From contig NZ_FNXY01000004.1 of NCBI RefSeq assembly GCF_900108855.1, positions 1 to 64,000 of the forward strand: 64,000 nt of DNA, given 5' to 3'. This stretch comes from Dyadobacter koreensis. GTDB lineage: Bacteria > Bacteroidota > Bacteroidia > Cytophagales > Spirosomataceae. The position numbers and the translations under genes are program-made. The notes under the pieces are model-generated. The model was not told where the DNA came from and did no database searches. It saw nothing but the letters and a program-made list of their open reading frames with translations. Shown piece by piece: positions 58,350 through 64,000 of this stretch. Positions within the stretch are counted from its first letter, which is position 1. Every line of letters starts with the position of its first letter.

Positions 58350-59279
58350 CTAAATGTTATCCTTCGGGATTTCCGGAAAATTTAAGCCGGTAGCTGCCTG
58401 AGCGTATCGCCATAACCGTTTCCCCTGAGTTTCATTAACTGCATGCGCACTGAGCTCAGCAATTCCGGGATAACCGATAAGTTCAAATTCGCCATCCGGA
58501 CCGTAATAGTCGCCGCTTTTTACTGTCGGAGAAGTGGCTGCAAACAATGCCGGTAGGGCGCCTTGCCAGGCTGGCATTAATGCTTTTACTTTGAAATGGT
58601 CCAGTGCGGCCTGAAAATCCTCCTGCGACATGTGTCTGGACAAATTGGTCTGGGTTATACCGGGGTGGGCAGCGACAGAGATAATATCTTCTCCCGATTT
58701 AGTCGCAAGGCGGTTTAATTCGACCATAAATTGAAGATCTGCAAGTTTACTGATTGCATATTCCCGATTGGCATCATAAGATTTTTCTGATCTGAGATTA
58801 TCGAAATCAATTTCCTTGACCATTTTATGCGCACCGCTGCTTACTGTGACGACCCTTGGGTATACTGTCTTCTTTAACAGCGGAAAAAGGTGGCCGGTTA
58901 GCGCAAAATGACCTAAAAAATTAACGCCGAATTGCAGTTCATAACCATCATTTGTCTTGCTTTCAGGTGGTGTCATCACTCCGGCATTATTAATAAGAAG
59001 ATCCAGACGACTATGTTTTTCCATAATCATCTCGGCGAATTTCCTGACCTGACCCAAATTTGCCAGGTCTAATATGCCGGATTCTACCGCCCCTTTTCCC
59101 GGAAGTGCCAGAATATTTTCAGTTGCCTGGTTTGTCTTTTTCTCATCGCGGGAAGCAAGGATCACATGCGCGCCGGCCTCGTACAGAGCTTTGGCAATTT
59201 CATATCCTAAACCTGTATTTGCTCCGGTTATCAATGCTGTCTTTCCCGATTGATCAGGAATGTTTTCTTTTGTCCACAT
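58350..59279 (-). CDS. Short-chain dehydrogenase (retinol-dehydrogenase-like SDR)
   Basis: A 309-aa protein from ATG 59279 (MWTKENIPDQSGKTALITG); an upstream non-ATG start would add ten residues. It has TGANTGLG (~19-26), ASRDEKKTN (NADP-type), DLLINNAGVMTPP, VSSGAHKM and the active site YAISK. The pattern NNAGVMTPP and AHPGITQTNL are typical of the WWOX/retinol-dehydrogenase-like SDR group common in bacteria. It lies between copy A of the AhpD-like gene and an AraC regulator inside the inverted duplication. The AraC gene 99 bp upstream on the same strand may control it. Confidence 0.9.
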   Translation of the reverse strand: MWTKENIPDQSGKTALITGANTGLGYEIAKALYEAGAHVILASRDEKKTNQATENILALPGKGAVESGILDLANLGQVRKFAEMIMEKHSRLDLLINNAGVMTPPESKTNDGYELQFGVNFLGHFALTGHLFPLLKKTVYPRVVTVSSGAHKMVKEIDFDNLRSEKSYDANREYAISKLADLQFMVELNRLATKSGEDIISVAAHPGITQTNLSRHMSQEDFQAALDHFKVKALMPAWQGALPALFAATSPTVKSGDYYGPDGEFELIGYPGIAELSAHAVNETQGKRLWRYAQAATGLNFPEIPKDNI

Positions 59280-59378
59280 AACACAAACGTTTCTTTTTTG
59301 AAAAGACAAAGTTCAGAAGGTCGTCAGTTATGCGGATACAGATATGAAACCAAAAACTACATATTTCAATCCTATGAG

Positions 59379-60272
59379 TTATTGTCTGAATTCTGAAGGG
59401 GTAAATCCGGTATTTTTTTTGAAAAATGCGGAAAAATGATTCGGCTCATCGAAATGCAAACACCACGCAATTTCACTTACTGTCCAGGTTGTACTTTTCA
59501 GCAAAATCTTCGCTTCCTGTAATATGCGATTACTTATCTGCGCGGATGTTGTTTCTCCTCGTACTTCTTTTAATGCTTTGTTAAGATAGTTTACATGGAT
59601 ATTCAGGGAGTCAGCAAAACTACCGGGAGATTTAAGTTTTATTCGCTCGTGGATATGCCTGATCGGAAATTGACTTTCCAACAGGTCGTAAAACAGCAGG
59701 GCCACGCGCTCCATCGCCTTCGCATGAGAGACCTGGGTACCAACGGCAGGCTGGAGTTTCTGAGCTTCGTGAATAATTTCCATCAAAATACAACGAATCA
59801 GATCATACTTGTGCTGATAATCTCCATGCAATTCTGACGATATCCGGACAAAGGCAGCACTGAAAAAATCTTCCTGCTCTTGATTCATGGGGATTATTGC
59901 CTGAGCTGAAGAGGAAAAGACATGATAATCTCCTATGCTCCCAAATTTGTTTAGAAAATCATCCATAAAAATGCAGACAAATCCAATTTGTTCTGCACTT
60001 ATCCTTTCCCAGTGATACGGAATAACAGGATTAGTGAAGACCAACGCGGTTCCATCGATTTCAATACATTGATCGGCATAGTGAATTTTACTAAGCCCTT
60101 TCACAATACTGGCTTTGTAATAAGTCTGACGCCTGTAAGTCAGAGAATCCGACGACGATTTTTCCAGATCTTCAACCCGGATCAAGTCAAAATGTCCGGC
60201 GTTGCTGCCGTGCTGAGTAGTATCACGCTCTGCGTTTTTATAAAGCTCCTGCGGCTGCAAAAAAGTGATCAT
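59379..60272 (-). CDS. AraC-family transcriptional regulator
   Basis: A 297-aa regulator. A cupin-like sensory half (~15-170) contains YYKASIVKGLSKIHYADQCI and GTALVFTNPVIPYHWE, the usual AraC effector fold. The C-terminal HTH pair (~200-297) includes HVNYLNKALKEVRGET and TVSEIAWCLHFDEPNHFSAFFKKNTGFTPSEFRQ-like second-helix features. It is first of a leftward pair with the SDR. This arrangement resembles AraC regulators that control adjacent SDR oxidoreductases. It is encoded within the segment flanked by the inverted AhpD-like genes. Confidence 0.9.
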   Translation of the reverse strand: MITFLQPQELYKNAERDTTQHGSNAGHFDLIRVEDLEKSSSDSLTYRRQTYYKASIVKGLSKIHYADQCIEIDGTALVFTNPVIPYHWERISAEQIGFVCIFMDDFLNKFGSIGDYHVFSSSAQAIIPMNQEQEDFFSAAFVRISSELHGDYQHKYDLIRCILMEIIHEAQKLQPAVGTQVSHAKAMERVALLFYDLLESQFPIRHIHERIKLKSPGSFADSLNIHVNYLNKALKEVRGETTSAQISNRILQEAKILLKSTTWTVSEIAWCLHFDEPNHFSAFFKKNTGFTPSEFRQ

Positions 60273-61011
60273 TGTAAAAATATAATGGATTTAAATGTTG
60301 CCTTAAGATTTTGAGAAGGCGAAATGCATGACTGTTTGCCGAATAAAAACCATCTGGTATTTTACTTCTACGGGTACAAAGCCATTTATATATTCAATAA
60401 CACAACTGCCATATCAAAAGTATCCGACAAAGCTGAATCTTTCAATTGATGTTTGGCGTCGGTACCTGGACTTTTGTCCTCTATTATGCAATCATTTATT
60501 TATCATTTTATTTAATTAACTAATAATGAAGTGTTTACTTTTAATGTGATCGGTTTTTCAGGAATTGACAGTAGACATTTTGCGAGAACTTGGTTTGGGA
60601 AATCTTGTCTATCAAATGCAAAAAAGAAGATTTTATTTAGATGGTTTTGATCGGGATTTTTAAGAATGAGTACCAAAAGATGACAGCAGGTTATCAAATT
60701 ACAGAGACATGAGTTATAACAGACCGACCACAATAAGTTGTGACAACAATCCCGATGCCAATCGTTCGGTTGCGGGCGCTTATTGATAACCGGCGGAAAA
60801 TGGGAATTGAAAAATTTCCGTCAGTTAAGTCTCGAATGATTATAAACGGTTGACAATTTTTTGAGAATTATTGGCTTTTTCTGGACTGGACAAAGCCGTT
60901 AATTTTTTTTTAAACAATACTTATTTTCTGAATAATCAAAATTATTTAGTGAAGAGTGTCCAGAATCAAAAAACTGATTGTCATCTGTTTTTAACAAATA
61001 GACTTTAAAAA
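60273..61011. other. 739-bp spacer upstream of AhpD-like copy B
   Basis: The longest gap in the window. Short frames on either strand (for example 60512-60733 leftward) have Cys/Leu-rich translations without family features. The only recognisable element is the duplicated promoter region at 60952-61011. A TCTGGACTGGACA motif near 60880 resembles the TGTCCAGA in both duplicated promoters. Confidence 0.5.
60952..61011 (+). promoter_or_regulatory. Upstream region of AhpD-like copy B, shared with copy A
   Basis: AGTGTCCAGAAT, AAAAACTGATTGTCA and TGTTTTTAA occur in the same order and spacing as before copy A. This defines a conserved ~60-bp promoter module that moved with the gene or has been kept by gene conversion. 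Confidence 0.55.
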
Positions 61012-61464
61012 ATGGAATCAAGAATCAATGTTCAGGCAAAAGGGCAAAGTGCATTAAAATCGGTATTTGGGATTGGTGCGTATCTAAAAAAGTCGCCCAT
61101 CGAGAAACAACTTCTGGAACTTGTCAATTTTCGTGTTTCGCAAATTAACAACTGTGCTTATTGTCTGGATATGCACGCGAAAGAACTTATCGGAATGGGA
61201 GAAACTATACAGCGGATATACAGTATCAGTGCCTGGGAAGAAACGCCTTATTACACAACCCGCGAACGAGCCGCTTTCGCCTGGGCAGAAGCGGTGACGA
61301 AATGTGAGGTCGGCGATGATGTTTATAAAGAAGCTATTGCCGAGTTTGGTGAGGAAGAATTGATTGATCTAACGCTTTCCATTACGACAATCAATACATG
61401 GAACCGTTTCAATCTGGCTTTTCCAACTACGCCCGGAACATACAGGGTTGGCCAGTTTGGATGA
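61012..61464 (+). CDS. AhpD-like carboxymuconolactone decarboxylase-family protein, copy B
   Basis: A 150-aa duplicate of the 57796-58248 product with eight substitutions, mostly conservative: T/S and I/V at 17-18, three at 60-62, and single changes later. The CAYCLDMH redox motif is retained. It opens a rightward cluster with a YCII-domain protein and an ECF sigma factor. CMD proteins are common partners of ECF sigma factors, so this copy is probably the ancestral, cluster-linked one and copy A the derivative; that direction is inference. Confidence 0.92.
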   Translation: MESRINVQAKGQSALKSVFGIGAYLKKSPIEKQLLELVNFRVSQINNCAYCLDMHAKELIGMGETIQRIYSISAWEETPYYTTRERAAFAWAEAVTKCEVGDDVYKEAIAEFGEEELIDLTLSITTINTWNRFNLAFPTTPGTYRVGQFG

Positions 61465-61517
61465 TAATCTAATATCCGTTAATCTTATAACTGTAACACA
61501 TATAAAGATTGAGTCAA

Positions 61518-61856
61518 ATGAACGAATTTCTATTGGTTTTTCGCAGAGATTACCAAACAAGAGAAGATCAGCCTTCTCCGGATCAGATGCAGGAACATTT
61601 CAAAAACTGGAAAAATTGGTTTGGAAGTATTGCTGCGCAGGATAAACTTGCACGGCCGTTGCAGCGGTGGGATGGAGAAGGAAAGGTTGTCAACCATGAT
61701 AAAACGATCCTGAACGGGCCATATGCTGAAATCAAAGAGTCAATTGGAGGGCTGATCGTTATAAAAGCTGCAAACTATGAAGAGGCAGCGGAGATAGCGA
61801 AAAGTTGTCCAATATTGGAATTAGGTGGAAATGTGGAAATTCGGATGGCGCTTTAA
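61518..61856 (+). CDS. YCII-related (DGPF-domain) protein
   Basis: A 112-aa cytosolic protein; the ATG at 61518 (MNEFLLVFRRDY) is preferred to TTG 61509. The fold pattern is that of YCII/DGPF proteins: FLLVFRR opening, DQMQEHFKNWKNWFGSIAAQ, NGPYAEIKESIGGLIVIKA (the DGPF-like turn, here NGPYAE), then EEAAEIAKSCPIL and EIRMAL. These proteins are standard neighbours of ECF42-type sigma factors; their role is unclear. It lies 53 bp after the AhpD-like gene and 61 bp before the sigma gene, so an operon is likely. Confidence 0.9.
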   Translation: MNEFLLVFRRDYQTREDQPSPDQMQEHFKNWKNWFGSIAAQDKLARPLQRWDGEGKVVNHDKTILNGPYAEIKESIGGLIVIKAANYEEAAEIAKSCPILELGGNVEIRMAL

Positions 61857-61917
61857 CTATTAACCGCGGTGAACGCAAAATGTCTCTGTAAATTTGCAGA
61901 GGCATTTTTAAGGAGCT

Positions 61918-63156
61918 ATGGAAGAGAAAGAACTATTGCCGCATTTGTTTCGTACCGAATATCAGAAAATGGTTTCGGTGCTCTGTTATACGTTTGGAAT
62001 TGAGCATATCGAGGTTGCTCAGGATATTGTGAGCGACACCTTTTTGTCGGCGACAGAGGTTTGGAGTATTAAAGGAATTCCGGAAAATCCGCCTGCCTGG
62101 TTGTACACTGTGGCTAAAAATAAAACCAAAAATTATCTGAAGAGAGATTCTCTTTTTGAGAAAAAAATTTCCGAAGAAATTCGATATACCACGCTTGCGA
62201 GCGAACAAATAGAGATTGATATGTCGCAAAAGAATATCGCAGACAGCCAACTGGCGATGATTTTTACGGTTTGCGATCCGAGCATATCAAACGAGTCGCA
62301 GATAGCACTGGCTCTGAATTTGTTATGTGGATTCGGAATTCAGGAAATTGCCGACGCATTTCTGACGAATAAGGAAGTTGTTTACAAACGGATAAACAGG
62401 GCAAAAGAAAAGCTTAAAGAGGCAAAAATTAAGATTGAGCAACCGTCAAAGCTGGCAATTAATATGCGGTTGGAAACCGTACTGACAACACTTTACCTGC
62501 TGTTTTCTGAAGGTTATTACTCAATTTCCCAAAATACTGTGCTTCGTAAGGATCTTTGCGCAGAAGCAATGCGACTGAATTATCTTCTTGTTGAAAACGA
62601 AGATACGAATCAACCTCAGGTTAACGCGCTGCTGGCTCTGATGTGTTTTCATGCTTCGAGATTTGAAGCGCGTACGGACGATAACGGCGAACTTGTATTG
62701 TACGAAGATCAGGATGAATCGCGCTGGGACCGCAAGCTTATGGAAAGGGGCGAGTATTTTTTAAATGAAGCTGCATCTGGCGATAAATTAACTAAATTTC
62801 ATCTGGAAGCCGGGATAGCTTACTGGCATACGCATAAGGAAGATACACCCGAAAAATGGGAAAATATTCTAGACCTTTATAACCATCTTCTGATTCTTGA
62901 ATACTCTCCGATTGCGGCACTCAACAGAACTTTTGCGTTGGCTAAAACAAACGGAAAAGAGCAGGCAATTCTGGAAGCTGAAAAATTGAACCTGACAACT
63001 AACCTTTTTTACCATTCGTTACTTGGGAATCTGTATTCGGATCTGGATGATAAAAAGGCATTGGCGCATTTTGAAATGGCAATTGTTCTTGCTCATTCCT
63101 CATCCGACAAATCCTTGATACTTAAAAATATCAAACGCTTAAAAAAAGAAGGCTAG
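61918..63156 (+). CDS. ECF sigma factor of the ECF42 type with long C-terminal domain
   Basis: A 412-aa sigma factor, about twice the usual ECF length. Region 2 is at ~8-75 (VAQDIVSDTFLSATEVW, ENPPAWLYTVAKNKTKNYL) and region 4 at ~115-175 (LALNLLCGFGIQEIADAFLTNKEVVYKRINRAKEKLKEA). The C-terminal half (~185-412) is helical and TPR-like: LYLLFSEGYYS, ALLALMCFHASRFEAR, DQDESRWDRKLMERGEYFL, SPIAALNRTFALAK. This matches ECF42, whose C-terminal extension takes the place of an anti-sigma factor and whose neighbours are DGPF proteins. It ends at a strong terminator. Confidence 0.92.
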   Translation: MEEKELLPHLFRTEYQKMVSVLCYTFGIEHIEVAQDIVSDTFLSATEVWSIKGIPENPPAWLYTVAKNKTKNYLKRDSLFEKKISEEIRYTTLASEQIEIDMSQKNIADSQLAMIFTVCDPSISNESQIALALNLLCGFGIQEIADAFLTNKEVVYKRINRAKEKLKEAKIKIEQPSKLAINMRLETVLTTLYLLFSEGYYSISQNTVLRKDLCAEAMRLNYLLVENEDTNQPQVNALLALMCFHASRFEARTDDNGELVLYEDQDESRWDRKLMERGEYFLNEAASGDKLTKFHLEAGIAYWHTHKEDTPEKWENILDLYNHLLILEYSPIAALNRTFALAKTNGKEQAILEAEKLNLTTNLFYHSLLGNLYSDLDDKKALAHFEMAIVLAHSSSDKSLILKNIKRLKKEG

Positions 63157-63188
63157 GGTATTGTTTGTGAATAGTTGTTATCGATAAT

Positions 63189-63235
63189 TGACGTGTGAGA
63201 CTTCGAATAACAGAAATCTCACACGTCAATTTTTA
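63189..63235. terminator. Terminator between the sigma factor and the convergent DUF1501 gene
   Basis: A perfect 12-bp stem, TGACGTGTGAGA (63189-63200) / TCTCACACGTCA (63217-63228), with a 16-nt loop, followed by ATTTTTACG. It is probably used from both sides, as the DUF1501 gene ends at 63233. Confidence 0.9.
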
Positions 63236-64000
63236 CGATAATAAATCCATTGCTGCCTTCCCTTTCCCATCAGGTGTGGTATAAAAAGGACGCTTTTCAA
63301 CTTCATATTGTGTATCTTCCGGAATGCCGAGAGCGTGATAAATCGTTTGGTGCACCTGATCAATTTTGATCGGATTCTCGATGGTCTTACAAGGCCTTTC
63401 ATCGGCTGTTTTGCCATATACGAATCCTTTTTTTATGCCTCCCCCGAACATCAGCATGGAGCCTGCATCCGTAAAATGGCGGTGCATACCATAGAATTTC
63501 ATTTCCGAAAGAATATCTGGCTGACTTACCTGTTCCAGCACTTTCGCGTCGGGTTTTCCTTCAACCATCATATCGCGACTGAATTCACTGGCCAGCACTA
63601 CCATTGTTCTGTCCAGCAAACCTTGCTTATCAAGGTCTTTTATTAGTTGAGCAATCGGACCGTCGATCTGTTTTTTCATATCTGCCAGTCTTGTGTTTCC
63701 ATTTTCATGCGTATCCCAGCCCTTGAATGGCTCGTACTCAGTGGTTACACTTATAAACCGTGCGCCTTGTTCAGTAAGACGGCGGGCGAGCAAACAACCC
63801 AGGCCAAATTTACCTGTGTTATAAACATTGTAACTTTCTTTGGGTTCTGTACTCAAATCAAACGCTTTCGATTCCGGGGAGTTCAATAGGGCATAGGCCT
63901 GCTCCATCGATCGCTTCAGCGATTCTCTTTGATAATCACTGCCAAATTCGCCTACCGGGCTATTATTGATCAGTTCATTATAAAGCTGATTTCTTCTTTC
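63233..64000 (-). CDS. DUF1501-family protein, C-terminal part (runs off the window)
   Basis: The last ~255 residues of a protein that continues right of 64000; an internal Met at 63907 is not the start because the frame is open upstream (YNELINNSPVGEFGSDY). Landmarks are FGLGCLLARRLTEQGARFISV, EYEPFKGWDTHENG, LDRTMVVLASEFSRD and the closing HALGIPEDTQYEV. They match DUF1501 proteins, which are sulfatase-like alkaline-phosphatase-fold proteins often paired with DUF1549/DUF1553 cytochrome-type proteins. The metal-binding N-terminus is out of view. Function is not established. Confidence 0.88.
   Translation of the reverse strand, partial: ERRNQLYNELINNSPVGEFGSDYQRESLKRSMEQAYALLNSPESKAFDLSTEPKESYNVYNTGKFGLGCLLARRLTEQGARFISVTTEYEPFKGWDTHENGNTRLADMKKQIDGPIAQLIKDLDKQGLLDRTMVVLASEFSRDMMVEGKPDAKVLEQVSQPDILSEMKFYGMHRHFTDAGSMLMFGGGIKKGFVYGKTADERPCKTIENPIKIDQVHQTIYHALGIPEDTQYEVEKRPFYTTPDGKGKAAMDLLS

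Noticed and set aside
60512-60733. A 73-codon leftward Cys/Leu-rich frame
   Set aside because: Composition typical of non-coding AT-rich DNA; no start context or family features.

Overview
The window looks like a chromosomal segment of a Bacteroidota bacterium, most likely Cytophagales/Spirosomaceae (Dyadobacter-like). The evidence is a SusC/SusD pair, a single-chain hybrid two-component regulator with a periplasmic propeller, Bacteroidota-type promoter elements (TTG about 20 bp before TAnnTTTG), moderate GC content and TlpA/DUF4369 remnants. The genus is inferred from gene content and protein style; no search was run.

Layout. 1-353: left end of an IS21-family element (istA start, 36-bp palindrome, three terminal repeats), next to a LytS-type kinase with no response regulator in view. 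1.6-13.1 kb: accessory small-molecule and stress genes. These are a lipoprotein, a LysR regulator divergent from an alpha/beta hydrolase + SnoaL pair, a hydrolase-DUF4345-AraC run, RidA, a cytosolic SGNH esterase, an unnoticed 58-aa KOW-like gene abutting a broken aldo/keto reductase, a Crp/Fnr regulator with an SDR, and an ArsR regulator + zinc-free quinone-oxidoreductase unit in which both genes carry the same palindromic operator.

13.5-38.6 kb: a complete glucurono(arabino)xylan utilisation locus. A 1,371-aa hybrid sensor/regulator is divergent from susC-susD, two GH43 enzymes, a double CE1 esterase, a GH10 xylanase, a CE20-like/CE4 double deacetylase fusion, a GH67 alpha-glucuronidase and a D-galactonate-dehydratase-like enzyme. 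A type-B carboxylesterase and a Nudix-related (NrtR/AraR-type) regulator follow. Together they cover acyl-group removal, backbone cleavage, side-chain removal, import and signal-dependent induction.

38.7-48.2 kb: lipoproteins, an inositol-3-phosphate synthase behind a perfect LacI-type palindrome, an SDR, a decayed TlpA-family gene, and a three-gene exporter operon (ABC transmembrane subunit without an ATPase domain, HlyD adaptor, TolC channel) with overlapping starts.

48.7-57.7 kb: an RND multidrug efflux operon (unknown secreted protein, adaptor, pump, NodT-type channel) and a TPR/HisKA_2 sensor kinase. 57.8-63.2 kb: two almost identical AhpD-like genes in inverted orientation flank an SDR + AraC pair; the second copy leads into a YCII (DGPF) protein and an ECF42-type sigma factor. 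The right edge holds the 3' end of a DUF1501 gene. Strong hairpin terminators separate many of these units.
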